A DNA stretch of 64,000 nucleotides from Kryptolebias marmoratus (GCF_001649575.2 NC_051444.1:25716641-25780640), one strand, 5' to 3'. Positions 1 through 19,400 are shown, counted from the stretch's first letter. Program-made: numbers and translations. Notes: generated by a model from the letters alone, not told the origin.

Positions 1-479
1 AGAGCAAAAGGTATCTTTTCAATCAGGAAAAATGTAACTGTCATTCTCAGCTCTCTGTTTAAAGAAGAAAATTTCCCCCATTTAAGGGTGACCTTTAAGC
101 TTAGGTATAGCTGCTTTGTGTCAATAATTGATGGGAACTGATAATAAAAAGCACACAAATCATAGCTATGAAGGACAGATTTGCTCATGACTGTGATCTT
201 ACAACTTCTACGAGAATTTATCTGTGTCTTGGGATGAAATACAGGTGATTAATGAAAATGCATCTTTTTGTGCCAGAAATTTGAAATCAGGCCACATCAT
301 TATAGGAAAATTATTGGAGAGCTAAAAATGTGTGCTTATTTATGAAAGAGGCCACAAGTTATAAGCCAGAAGGAGCAAAAACCTCAGCTTGAAGACCTAA
401 ATTCCTAAGATTCCTTAAAGGAATGGCACCCTTTACCTTGAAGACTGAAGTAATCTTATGTTCATAGGAGACAGAGATG

Positions 480-895
480 GAGCTGTTTTGGTCATGTCCC
501 ATTTAAAATATTTGTTGTGTATAACTTCAGATTACTAACACATCAAATGTTAGCTCAATATCTGTTTGATTGACTGAGTTATAGCTATTGTGAACTTCCC
601 TCAGTTACAAGAAACAACAGTTGTGGCACAATTTCAATAAAACAGACTGAGCCATGGCCATTTTTTTAACAAATTCAGTTGGCTGTAGTGGCCATCTTGA
701 ATTGGGTTGACTTCAAAAGTTATTCACTTATAGATGTATATCCACTGATTACTTTTTGATAGTTTCAGTAAATGTCATCTAGTGGTTCAATGAGTTACTT
801 TGTGCGTCTGTTTGTGTATCTGCTTGCTACCAAAGACACGGACAAAAACATCATTATCCGCCTTCGCCTTTCAGCAGTGGGCAATAAAAATGAAG
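480..895 (+). repeat. Modular interspersed repeat, copy A
   Basis: It shares the phrases AGCTCAATATCTGT, GCCATCTTGAATTGGGTTGA and CAGTAAATGTC..AGTGGTTCA with eight other copies in the window. It ends in the family's 3' stem-loop (TTATCCGCC ... GTGGGCAATAA). The 5' part is missing compared with copy B. Confidence 0.8.
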
Positions 896-916
896 CGGCT
901 GCCATTGTTAGTATCG

Positions 917-1175
917 ATCCATCCATTTCCTTTACCCATTTTTCCTGTCTGGGTCGGTGCTGGTGCCTGTCTCCAGCCGTCACTGTGTAAGAGACAGGGG
1001 GACATCCTGGACAGGTCGCAAGTCCATCACAGGGACACATCGAGACAAACAAGACAAACAACCATTTATTCTCAAAGGGACAATTTGGAGTTACCAATTA
1101 ACCTAACATGCATGTGTTTCATCTGTGGGAGGAAACTGGAGTACCTGGAGTAAACCCACGCTTGCACGGGGGCCA
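917..1175 (-). repeat. Teleost interspersed repeat ('tactccggtttcctccca' type), reversed
   Basis: Reverse complement of the same sequence as at 3030-3295. Shared phrases include TCCATCACAGGGACACAT and GGACAATTTGGAGTTACC. I recognise it as a very common fish repeat but cannot assign its class. Confidence 0.75.
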
Positions 1176-1257
1176 TTGTTGATATCCTGGAGTAAATTTT
1201 TTCTGCTCATGTTGCTTAACTAAATGTAAATGACTGTGATTGTGTCAGACTGTGCAG

Positions 1258-9025
<7,768 letters not shown>

Positions 9026-10200
9026 AAAGCTGAACCCAAATGTTTGCTCATCTATATAAGATGAGTGATGGATACTCACTGAATGAACTGAACTGTTAAG
9101 CACATACAGCCGCATCTGCTCTAAGTGATGTAATCATGATATTTTGTTGCATATTCTCACTGTGTATGAGGAGCATACAATGTATGAAAAGAGAAACTGT
9201 CTAAAACTGCAAAATGCCTTAACCCCCTTATTGTGTTCTAGTTGAGTTTGATCATTTTGTAAGTTTTCCTTCTGAAAAAGTATACATTAATATATAATTT
9301 CCTTTGATCTGATTAACATTAAATTCCATGCCCTCATTCACAGATGCCGTCTAAACAGACTAAATCAGTTTTGATCATATTTCATTAAATTTTGTTTGTT
9401 TTATTCAACTTTGTCGCACTCTCTGTGTTCTCGATCAAAAATGGCCGATCGTTAGAAATGACTGTGCGAGACACTGGGTTTGTAAAATTGACTTCAGCAG
9501 GTGGTTACAATTATTTTCCCACACCCTCTGTTGCATTTGTTTTTGAGTGGACAAGCTCACACGTACACACAAACACACATGTCTCACTCCCCCTTTTTGG
9601 CTTCCATGGAAACAACTGTGGAAATCTGTCACTGACATTGTTTCAATCATATATAGAACTCTTTGTTATGCCTCGCTCGCAGTTCATTCTGTGGCCGTAC
9701 AATGATTGAATGAAACACTGTTATTAAGACCCTTGATTATATCTTAAATCATAACATCAGTGATGAGGAGAGAGGCCAGAAACCTGACGTGAAAGACACT
9801 TTAGACCAGGAATCAGAAGTTGAAGACAAGCACAGAACATGGCAACTGATGTGGAGCAATGCAGCGATGAGGAAGAGGACCCTGCTGAGGATGCAGTTTG
9901 TTCTGTTCAAAGAGGGGGGATATAGCTTGGTCTTCACCCCCAACTGAGAGGAGAGGCCAGTTTCTTAGCTGTATATTGTTCGTATATTTCCAAAGGAATA
10001 GAATTACCACAACATACAACAACTGTTTCTGGTAGATTTTGCAGAAGGTTTTTTGAATTATGTTTTATCTGAAATGTATTCAAGTTGATGCCATAAGACT
10101 AACTAGTCAAACCTGCTCATACTGCTTATATAAATAGCTGAGCAAGAAAAAGAAAACACTCACTTATTTCCTAAAGGCATAAAATAAACTCAAAGCTGAT
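9026..10200 (+). other. Probable KCNQ1 3'UTR
   Basis: The sequence directly follows the stop codon. Poly(A) signal candidates are ATTAAA at 9318-9323 and AATAAA at 10183-10188. The true cleavage site cannot be decided from sequence. No repeat is recognised inside. Confidence 0.5.
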
Positions 10201-10897
10201 GTATCTTTAATATATTTAGCACTTTTTTTATTTACATCTTTTGGGATTTCAGAAATATTATAAAAGCTAAAGCACTCAAGGGGAATTTTTGCATGGCCAG
10301 GGTTCATAACAACCCTCGTGGCAAACATCACAACTTGTAAACAGTTTTTGAAGGCAGCTAAGAGCTGGTTTGGAGGATGCTTCTGCTCATTTTGTTTTGT
10401 AAAAAAACAAAAAAGAAAAGGGAGGTTGTGATCTATTCTGACCTGTGTTCCATGCGCTGTGCCTTTGAGGTCTATCCTCGGGTTTTAAATGCTGCAAAGG
10501 TCAGCAGACTGTGACGTTCAACCTACGGTTTGTGATTAGGAGCGTGTCAACGCCTGACATTCACATACTAACTGCTGCAACACAAAGCCAAATCATGATC
10601 GATCCAAACTTATGTTTAACCAATAAGAATGTGTTCCATTCCCAAAAAATGTTTTCCTCCTTTTCTTTTCTGCAAGCATAGAATTGTTTCCTGTAGGTAA
10701 AAAAAAAAATCAAGTTTTATTCATCCACATATTTGTCTGGAAACTTCTGATACTATGTTTTGTAATGGTGAAGGAAAGGTTTTCTTCTCATCCCTATTCT
10801 GTGAGTCATACTTGTGCTTACTGCCAAATCTTCCTGTGGTCCTTTTTTTTAATAAACAAAGACTACCAGCAGTTTCCTTGTTTAGACCTTTCTCTCG

Positions 10898-11040
10898 TAT
10901 CAATCAATCAGTCTTTATTTGTACGGCACCTTTTCAACCGAAGTGCTTTAGACAGACAAAATTCAAAGAACATACAATACAAGTGGACAAAGTACAAAAC
11001 AAAGGTTAAAAACATTTGGATAAAAATATAAAAAAGCGAA
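10898..11040 (+). repeat. Fragment of teleost repeat beginning CAATCAATCAGTCTTTATTTG
   Basis: The opening CAATCAATC..TTTAT followed by 'gcaccttttcaaccgaagtgcttt' matches the starts of the elements at 16095 and 52045. The class is not determined. Confidence 0.55.
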
Positions 11041-11967
11041 TAGTTTTTTTATTTATTATTGTACAGAAAATCAATTTGAAGCAAAATTAAGAGAAAAAAA
11101 GTGTTTTTAAAATTAGTCTTAAAAGCAGAAAAGTGTGATGGACTCGCATACCTGGACTGGGAGCTGAAAATGAAAACTAAAGACTGGACTGACTGATCTT
11201 TGAGACAGTCAGGAAGCTTTTATTCTAAGTGCACAAGGGCCAAGAATGTAAGAAACCTAAAAAACAGACACCCAGAAGCAATTTGCTGTGTTCTTATGAC
11301 CTTCCTCTCATTTAGACGAGCAGACTTTTTTTTTTTCTTTTTCATTGTCAAAGTTTTTAGTAGGTGCTTGAACAGATTTCTGCCAACTATTGAGAGGAGG
11401 TTTGAGAAGTGAGAGTGAAATTTGCATCACATGGCTTCCTTTTCCTCACAAATTATTCATCTAAAATCTGTATTAAAATGTCCAAAGCTTTGCTGGTTCT
11501 TCCTTTTTTTATTTCACTCCAGAACAGCTCAGACTATAATTGAAAAGAATGTTTCATCTTTAACTTTTTTTGGGCCTTTTGGGTAAAGTTTATCTGCTTG
11601 AAACAGAAACAGAAATTTTGGTCAATCTTCTGTACACATTTAGAACTTAAATTGGAGTGAAAAAATCATTGCACAGTAATGTTTTGAAATTGTAAAAGTT
11701 TGAGTTTGCTGTACGTATTATTTAAATATACTGTCAACCTATTTAACTGAGAAATTTTTGGCCCCTTTCTTTTTTGTTGAATTTATTATTTAATGTCGAG
11801 GTTAAAATACTCTATTATTGCTCCACTTTAAATGTATTCAATTTAACCCAACGACAATGGCTCTGCTTTAGAATCCAATGTTGTGTCTAATAACCTACTT
11901 TTAGTCAGTTTTGGGTAAATCAGATTCTGTTGTTACTGTTTCAATACTACTTCATTATCTTTTTTCC

Positions 11968-11969
<2 letters not shown>

Positions 11970-12016
<47 letters not shown>
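11970..12016 (+). repeat. (TTA)n microsatellite
   Basis: About 15 uninterrupted TTA units. Confidence 0.95.
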
Positions 12017-12018
<2 letters not shown>

Positions 12019-13171
12019 TTAGATAAACTATAATAATAAAGATTGGGGTCATTATTTTAATTTTCTGATGACTTGTGTAAAATGAACTGATGAAATGAAT
12101 TAGTTATATTTGAAGAACCAGTCAAGTTGTCTCTTTGTTTTTTTCCTAATATTTGTGCAACATATTTCTTTTTTATTGCTAGGAGGTGGGGGTAGATGTA
12201 TTGTGTCTTATGTAAAGAGCTAATAGCCTGTCCTTTACATAGATGACCTTTGGGTAGCAGATGGGGACCTTTCTCCATCCATGGGGTGTCCATTCCTTTG
12301 CACTATGTGGACAAAGGATCCAAGTGACCATCTGTCCCTGGTGACCACAACAATGAGCTGCCCCCTCCTGAAGTGTGCTGACTGTGTTTGGTCTTTGTGC
12401 TGACCAGGAATCTGATGAGGGGAAAGTTTTGTTACATGGAGGATGTAGAGATTTACCCCCATTATTTTTTAAACATTTAAACAAACAGGATTAAATTGAA
12501 CGTTCTTTTTGCACCTTTTTGTTGTTCTGACAGCTGGCTGATTTCTCTCTGAGTTGCCTTGATTTTAGCTTCCAGCCTCCTCCTCCATGGAAGACAATGC
12601 TCTTTATTAGTTGTAGGCTTGTTGTTATAGGCAAGAGTTTGCTGTGGTGTATTATTGGTCTCTTATTGGTGTGCTCTTTGGTCTCTGTGATGGTGTCAGT
12701 AGGAATACTTAGCAGTGCTGCATTCATATATTCCAGACTTTTAGAGGGTACTTTGTTTCTCAACCTGGCAAGGGGTGCAGGTCATAGGTGTCTGGCCTAG
12801 TCACAATCTTCATTCTCAGAGGCTTATCAATAGGGCTTGGTGCCCATATTCAGATTGTAAAGACAATGATATATCCCCTCTGACTTGTCATCCTGGCTCC
12901 CCCTTGCCATAGCAGTTTTGTTGTACTTTGTCAACCTCTAGATAAGATAACAAATTTCTCTCTTGAACACTGCCCTGTTGGAACCCTGGCTTCAAACGTG
13001 TTTAAGAGTTAATCTGGATGTTGGGCATCAAAGTTTCCTTAATTCCCACATTCTTCCCTTAAAGCAGCATTCCAACAGTATAAAGTTAATTTCTGTCTCT
13101 CCCTCGTTACTCTACCAAGGTTGGCAGGGGCAGGGGTTGGCGTCACTGGGCTTAAACCCTGAACACCTGGT

Positions 13172-13175
<4 letters not shown>

Positions 13176-13211
<36 letters not shown>
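13176..13211 (+). repeat. (TA)n microsatellite
   Basis: About 18 TA units, immediately upstream of the LINE remnant at 13255. Confidence 0.95.
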
Positions 13212-13213
<2 letters not shown>

Positions 13214-13254
13214 GGGTTGGGGAGTGAGTGAGTGTATACACTGTTGGTATAATA

Positions 13255-14165
13255 ACCTGGCCAAAGAAGGAGATAGAAGGCATTGACATCAAGACATAAA
13301 AGCTCCCCACAATGCACAAAGGGTTTCACCCCAAGTCCAGCAACTTGAGACTGTACGCTGAGAGAAAGGAGGGAAGCAGGGAACGGAAACTTGCTTGTGA
13401 GGATGCTGAGTCATCTCATGCAGTTTAAAGGCACTGTCACAAAACTTTTCTGTGAAATGGCCACAAAGACCAGTCCATCTTTATGCTGCCTCTGACCATT
13501 CACAAATTCCTGATGAAGTCAACGACATCCCCCACAGACGTGAGCTTTCAAAAATGAAGAAAGCATCACAGATTCAAAAGAGGCACAGAGCAGAACTCAG
13601 CTGTGTTGACGTGGAGTGCAACATATCAACTGTCTGACAGAGATCTACTGGGTATCATTTTCAAAACATGATGAATTAACTCACTTTAGAGATTCTCTTT
13701 GTGGTTAACCATTTTTCTTTAAACTAAATACCATGTTGCTGTGCATCCTCATTAATTTTGCCTTGGAAATAAATATGTTTGTTGTTGTTGTTGAAGCCTT
13801 CAACTGGGTGATAGTGCAGACCAGATGTCATCACTTCATCACATTACTGACCCACAAAGCTGGCTTACCTCTTCATATGTTGACAGTCTCAGCTCCATTA
13901 CTACCTTGCTTTGCAGCATGTAGGTGCATAAGGGGTGGGTTGGCTTCAGCCTCCCTCGCCACCTCAACCATTTTTACAAATCACACAGAGAAGTAGCAAT
14001 CCTAAGCGACTGTAACATCAGGAAGGACCACAAGAAGCTGGGTAAATAGCAAGATCTGAAAGAGGAAAAAGAGAAGTTGTGGCGAGTCAAAGCCTCAGTA
14101 GTGCCAGTGGTCATCGGAGCTGTAACCCTTAAACTGGAACAGTGGCTTCAGCAGATTCTATGAAC
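13255..14165 (+). mobile_element. Non-LTR retrotransposon remnant, 3' end of the reverse-transcriptase ORF
   Basis: Conceptual translation at 13255-13440 gives KKEIEGIDIKT, then TMHKGFHPKSS and LYAERKEGS. This resembles the end of a fish LINE polyprotein (EI.ALDRKTRKLMTMHG..HPKSD..RLY.PRKEGGRG). Near 14015-14150 it gives RKDHKKLG, KLWRVKA, VVPVVIGAVT and LEQWLQ, matching that family's C-terminal segment. Stops and frameshifts show it is dead. The clade is not assigned. Confidence 0.7.
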
Positions 14166-15539
14166 TTATACTGTATAAATATATACATATATAAGTCTAG
14201 AGTGAGCAAACAAAAAAAAAAAACACAACCAAAATTCAACATTCTGTGAACTAACATGTAAAAACATTTAAAATAGTCTGTTATAATAATAAAAATAAAA
14301 AAACACAATGAATAGAGAAACGCAAAATGAAAGATATGTTTCAGGAAACATAATAGTATTTCATGTAACACAAACAAAACACATTTCAAAATGCATGAGA
14401 ACTCAAACCAACAGAAAACTTAAACAAAAATAAATATTTTTTGAAGAAATATCTATTTCACTATAGTGATTTTTAGGCTGTTGTGAGGTTGTGTATGGGA
14501 ATTCAGAAACATGACACTAAACTTGTCTTTGAAGCGGTGAAACTGTGATTAAACTTTTTTTTTTTTTTTTTTACTTTTGCTTAAGTGTTATTTTGAGCAC
14601 AGTTTCCTCACAATGGCAGAAAATATGAGTCAGAGTAAAAATGAACCGTAGTGAAACCGGGTTTGCTCACATGTCAGTCTGGACTGTGAAAAGTGAAAGA
14701 GACTAGTGAAAAAGACAGTCCTGAATAGTGTGTGTGTGTGTGTGGGGGGGGGGGTGAAAAGAGTTAATTTGCAGGTGAAATAGATGGCACACTCTGCTTT
14801 GTTCCCTTTGTTTTGCTCTCTGGACAGATGGCCTCTCTAAATTCTTTAGACCAGCAACTCCAACACAGTAGGGGCGAATGCACTTATCTGGGATTCAGCC
14901 TCTGTAATAAGCTCATTTGAAAATTACATTTATTGTTAATAGATATAATTTTAGGCCTGACAGCACTTTTTTTTCTTTCTTTTTTTTTGACTGTGATTAT
15001 AAAATATCTCATAAAAGCCGGAAAATACAATTACTCTAAAACAAATTTCTTCTTTTGGTTACTAAACTTTCAGCTCCAATTGAATTTTCTCACTTCCAAG
15101 AGATACTTATTAAGGCCCTCGTCTGTGGCTAACACGCAGAAATACTGTATTATAAGCCGCCAGTCTTAGTGAATAACTTGGACCTAATACAACTTCATAA
15201 AATAATAAAGATAATTAAAGTATGGCACACCAGCTTGAATACATGTAAGTTAAAATGTACTGTAGCTTATAATGGACATAAAATTTCTTTTGTGTTTCTT
15301 GTTTTGGTTTTTTTGTTGTTGTTGGTGCTGGAAATGTTAAAAAGAAAGAAACAGAAGAAGAAAACTCTTTAAAACTTTCATAGATCAGTCTGGCAAAGTG
15401 TATGAAACACACTGGAATGTGTAAAATGAAACCATTTGATGTTGTTTTATTGAAAGAATTCCAAATCATAAACTATAATAACGATTTAAACATTAATGAA
15501 CAATGAAAAACTTGCAAGACGAAATAACAGGAGAACACA
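14166..15539. other. Intergenic stretch, no gene seen
   Basis: AT-rich DNA with a T18 tract near 14555 and a (TG)n(G)n tract at 14728-14754. Nothing else is recognised. Confidence 0.6.
14728..14754 (+). repeat. (TG)n followed by G11
   Basis: Simple-sequence tract read directly. Confidence 0.9.
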
Positions 15540-15647
15540 CACACACACAACTAAAATCTAATGGAGTGGGTGCTGGAACGAGAATAGAATATAAGACACA
15601 AGTGATAAAAAAGATCCCCACACGGACAGAGCTCCCGCTGCACAGTT

Positions 15648-15692
15648 TATTAAGTCTGACATTTAGGCCACTGCCCTTCTTCAGACCAGCAA
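15648..15692 (-). ncRNA. Decayed hammerhead-ribozyme-like core in the Penelope-like tail
   Basis: On the minus strand CTGAAGA fits the hammerhead core CUGANGA. It is followed by an imperfect stem-II arm pair AGGGC / GGCCT. The downstream strand that should read GAAA reads TAAAT, so the core is broken. Penelope-like elements are known to carry hammerheads at this place. Activity is not expected. Confidence 0.45.
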
Positions 15693-16094
15693 GCTCTAAG
15701 AACTGAATCACCATCTTTAAATAGCCCTAACTCAATTGTGTAACACACACCTGTTTCGAAACACACACATTAATATTTGAAAAATGTACGAAATGTAACC
15801 TAGAACATTAAAAATGCATATAAAACACACTGAAAAAAACAAGGTTAGGGTTAGGCTGGTCGTAGTCTGTGGAGGTTAACAAAGATGGCGGGTAAGTTTA
15901 TTGTTTGACCTGATTGCAGTCAGTTCTGTAGGTAAAGAATCACATCTGGTCACAAATTTTGCTTAGAACTTTTTTATTTAATGACACAGTAATCATTGTT
16001 ATGAGACAAAAATGTGATTTTTTGTTTGTTTGTTTGTTTGTTTTTTGTTGTTGTTCTGGCCTTCACGATTTTGCAATAAGTATCTTTAACAAAA

Positions 16095-16625
16095 GTGTTG
16101 CTGAGTCAGTCAATCAATCAATCAATATATTTAAAAAGCACTTTACAAACCAAAAGGAACCAAAGTTATGTAGGTGAAATTAAAAATAAAATAGCAGCAA
16201 ACCAAATAACAAAAAGCTATAAGTAATCAGATACAATATTGACAGTGTAAACAATAGGATAAGAGTATAGAGGAAAACATTGGCTGGCCTAATGGTCATG
16301 CTCTTTGGAATTAAAACCCATTTTAAAAAGATGAGCTTTTAAAAGAGCTATAAAATCAATTAAAGTTTCAGCAGACCTCACAGGAAAAGGGAGACTGTTT
16401 CAAAGCCTGGGAGCCGTGGCTGAAAAAGCTCTGCCTCCTTTAGTAAGAAGGCAGGTCCTGGGAACAACTAAGAGTTTGAGATCTTGAGATCTGGGGATCT
16501 GGGGATGTGAAGATGTAAAAGTTCATTAAGATACAGAGTTGCCAGACCATTTAGACATTTAAAAACTAAAAGCATAATCTTCTTTAGTGAAATGTACAGC
16601 TACCGGACTAGATCTACCATGATGT
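16095..16625 (+). repeat. Interspersed teleost repeat inserted in the Penelope-like remnant
   Basis: It begins CAGTCAATCAATCAATCAAT with 'agcactttacaaacc', passes through 'aaagcctgggagccgtggctgaaa' and ends with 'cagaccatttagacatttaaaaa'. The same order of phrases occurs at 52045-52570. The class is unknown. Confidence 0.65.
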
Positions 16626-16740
16626 TTTTTTATAGCACTTCAATCTTGAGTGATCGGGTAGTTTTACCAACATACACCAAGTCGCAAGAACATTACAGGA
16701 AAAATAAACAATGTTCTACTACGACTGTCATTTACAAGTT

Positions 16741-17838
16741 AAAATGTCCCCATTAATAACCTGCCATTAGGTTGTATTTGTAACTTTAAAAACATAATTA
16801 AAATATTAATTACATACTTTTAATGATTTCAATTAAATAAATAAGTAACATGTTTTGCATGAAAAGACATGCACTATTTTGATTAAAGGAAAGAAAGAAA
16901 ACAAATGAGGAAAAAGATAATTTTCTGCTTTCAGAACTGCTCAGCTAATGCACTGTTGCTTTGAAACAACAAAATCCATCTTCCTTTTTTTTTTTTCTTT
17001 TTTAATTTACTTAAAAGACAATTCAAGGAAGAAAAAAAAAACTAGTTATGCAAATTTGGTCATTAGTTATTGGTTGGGAACACAATGTTAGGATACATCC
17101 TGCATTCATTTCAGAATGTAAGCACTTTTGAACAAAAGCAAGCAACAAAACGTTAATAAGGACCATTTATTTATTTTTGCACACTTGCTACAAAGTGTTA
17201 CAACTATTCAGAGTGATATTTTAGTCACCGAACAATATCTGCATTATTTTGACTCGTTATAAATACATGTGCTGTAATGTGCAGTTCTGGAATGCATTAT
17301 TGTGCAGTTTTCTTGAAAATGTTCTGCACTATTGACTATAGGATGGTGTAATTTTCTGCTATGTCACTTTTTAGTTAAAATTTATGTTGTTGTGTAATTA
17401 AACTAAGAAGCTATTATCGCTCTCCATTTTGAACAGATATGATGGATGCAAAATGTATCAGGAAACAAATTAAGAGGATTATTGTTTTGTGTCTTTGGGC
17501 TATGGGAAATGTTTTGAGCATAAAAGACTGCAAGCCAATGTTCCCCAAGAAGAAAATGTAATTATCAGCAAATCTGAAGCATCTGTTGTGATTACATGCT
17601 TTATTAAAATTCCAATAACCGGGGAAATTTACAAGCTTTTCATTTCATTTAAAGATGACAACAACAGATTAACAAATGCAGCGGAGTGCGTTGCAGAAAC
17701 TAAACAACTATGTGGACAAAGTTAAGCCAGAGCAGAATTCTTTAAATTATTAAATAGAATAAATATTCCAACAACATTAGATTAAATTCATCCCAAACAC
17801 AACTATTAAAAAAAATAAAATAAAATGGTAAATAGTGA
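16741..17838. other. Intergenic stretch, no gene seen
   Basis: AT-rich DNA with homopolymer runs. The 78-codon ORF at 17489-17725 has no recognisable motif and is probably chance. Confidence 0.6.
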
Positions 17839-18710
17839 TTTTAATGAAACCCTGAAAATAACATCATGTAAAATCTCATGGGATATTGCAAGATGCTATA
17901 CTGAAGAGTATGTGTTGTGCATGACTCTCAGCTACTACCACATTAACTTTTAGCTGAATATTTGTAAAATTCACTGAGTTATAGCCATGTTTGCGTTTGC
18001 TTATTTAAGTTAGCTGTGGCTGCCGTCTTGAATTCGATTGACTTCAAAAGTTAAATCAATTGTGGATGCACATACAATGATTACTTTCTGAACATCTCAT
18101 TAACATTTGTTCAGTGGTTTATGAAATATTTTGATAACAGACGAGGTTGAATCCATCAGGTAATGCCAAAGTTTCAGACAAAGATCTTGTGCAGTAAGTA
18201 GCACTTGGAGTATCTATTGTAAATGTCTCTCAGCTACAACACCACCAGTTTTTAGCACAATATCTGTAAAAATTTGCTGAAATACAGGCGTTATTGTGTT
18301 TTATAAATTTAGTTGGCTATGGCATCCATCTTAAATTGGGTTGACTCCAAAAGTCAATCAGTTGTAGAGGTACAGCTACTGGTCATGTCCTGAAAGTTTC
18401 ATTAAAATCTATCCAGTGGTTTGTACAATAGTTTGCTAACAGACACAAAGAGTAAACTGCACACACTGACCACCAAAGTTTTAGACAAATATCTTTCACT
18501 GCCCTTCTTTGACTGTGGCAGCCCTCTTACATCCGTCTGACTTCAAAATTTAATTAGTTACAGATGTTTATCCAACGATTACTTTATGCAAGTTTCAATG
18601 AAATTTGTCCTAAGGTTCAGGAGATATGTTGGTAACAGACAAGCGCAGGCGCACACGGGGATGCGCAAAATACATCACCGTCCGCCTTCGCCTTTGGCTG
18701 CTGCGGGTGA
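17839..18710 (+). repeat. Modular interspersed repeat, copy C (longest + copy)
   Basis: It contains three internal units, each with a 'ttagctg/tggctgtggc..gccatcttgaatt' block and a 'tttcattaaaatc..ccagtggttt' block. It ends in the stem-loop ATCACCGTCCGCC ... GCTGCGGGTGAT. It lies just downstream of CDKN1C's stop and may contribute to its 3'UTR. Confidence 0.8.
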
Positions 18711-18762
18711 TTGTACAAAAATAACGTGAAGCAGGTTTGTGGAAACGAAGTCAGTTTTCAGT

Positions 18763-19394
18763 TCATCTTAATGTTTTGCGCTGAGCTGCTTCACTGGATC
18801 TGCTGTGAACAGGCTTGAGGGTGCTTCTGGTTTCTGTCGACCTCCTTCTCTTAGGGAAGGAATCTGCCAAGCGGAACAAAACATAAAAGGTAAAAAAAAA
18901 AAGTTGTCAAACCTTTCGTAATGTTTCGTTTTAGACTCCAGAAGGAAGTAGCAAACCCGAGGACTTGCAGCTTTACCTGTAATCCGTGCGTCGGTTCTGG
19001 GCAGGCCTGCAGGTTTGGGCCTCTTCCTCCGGACGGGGGTCCCCTCAGCGGGGCCCCGGGGCGCGTTAGAGACGCCGGAGCAGTTCTCCTGGTCGGTGCC
19101 GATCAGGCGCTCCTCTTTGCCGCGCGTCCTCTCGTCCTGGGTCTTCGGGGAGCTGGCGGCGCTGTCCGTCTGCGCGCAGTCCTGGCAGGTGAGCGCAGCG
19201 CGCTCTGCGGACATCTCCTCCCACTCAAACTTGCCGCTGAGCGGCGTGTCGGACTGGAAGTTGAAGTTCCAGCGCCGGCTGTCCTGCTCACTCATCTCCT
19301 GCAGCTTCAGCTCCAAGTCCCGGCGCAGCTGGTCGTGGTCCATCGGGCCGAACAGACTCCTGCAAACAGAATCCCTGCGTCGGATGCTCATCAT
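18763..19394 (-). CDS. cdkn1c: CDKN1C (p57Kip2-like) cyclin-dependent kinase inhibitor
   Basis: Two exons: 19394-18977 and 18863-18763 (intron 113 bp, CAG|GTAAAG ... TTGGCAG|A). They total 519 bp, or 172 residues; human p57 has 316. The N-terminal CDI domain is clear: cyclin-docking RSLFGPMDHDQL (about residues 12-23), then WNFNFQSDTPLSGKFEWEE (about 42-60). Exon 2 supplies the nuclear localisation signal after ITDSF: PKRRRS. The protein should bind cyclin/CDK complexes and restrain G1/S. Missing parts are the FY(Y/R) 3-10 helix that normally follows EWEE, the proline-alanine-rich middle of mammalian p57, and a TP-containing QT box (the end reads SSEAAQRKTLR). The position beside KCNQ1 supports CDKN1C over CDKN1A/B. 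An alternative is a lineage-specific Cip/Kip paralogue. Confidence 0.88.
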
Positions 19395-19400
19395 TCACTA
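18950..19400. promoter_or_regulatory. GC-rich, CpG-rich island over CDKN1C exon 1
   Basis: It is the only strongly GC- and CpG-rich block in the left third of the window (many CG dinucleotides at 19020-19340). It coincides with the coding exon. Its GC bias also creates long antisense ORFs. Confidence 0.6.

Larger units (their letters stand above)
1..1257 (+). other. Intron of KCNQ1 (3' end of the equivalent of human intron 10)
   Basis: No exon is seen before 1258. The stretch holds a modular-repeat copy (480-895) and a reversed copy of a widespread teleost repeat (917-1175). The rest is AT-rich and unremarkable. No CpG island is visible here. Confidence 0.7.
10201..13254. other. Intergenic stretch between KCNQ1 and CDKN1C, part 1
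   Basis: It holds a fragment of the 'caatcaatcagtctttatttg' teleost repeat (10898-11040), a TTA microsatellite (11970-12016) and a TA tract (13176-13211). The block 12180-12800 is richer in G and C and has several overlapping minus-strand ORFs (up to 101 codons), but none resembles a protein family I know. Confidence 0.5.
15540..16740 (-). mobile_element. Penelope-like retroelement remnant, split by another repeat
   Basis: On the minus strand, 16610-16705 translates to CSCDLVYVGKTTRSLKIEVL, the GIY-YIG endonuclease signature of Penelope-like elements. The lower part, 15540-15830, read on the minus strand gives the Neptune-type tail: TTCGAAACAGGTGTGTGTTA, then CTGAAGAAGGGCAGTGGCCT, then TTAATAAACTGTGCAGCGGG. 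Between the two lies an unrelated repeat (16095-16625), so the element appears to be split by an insertion. The reverse transcriptase itself is absent. Confidence 0.7.

Noticed and set aside
1..1257. Possible equivalent of the KvDMR1/KCNQ1OT1 imprinting centre
   Set aside because: Only the last part of the corresponding intron is in the window. It is AT-rich repeat DNA without a CpG island, and imprinting at this locus is mammalian.
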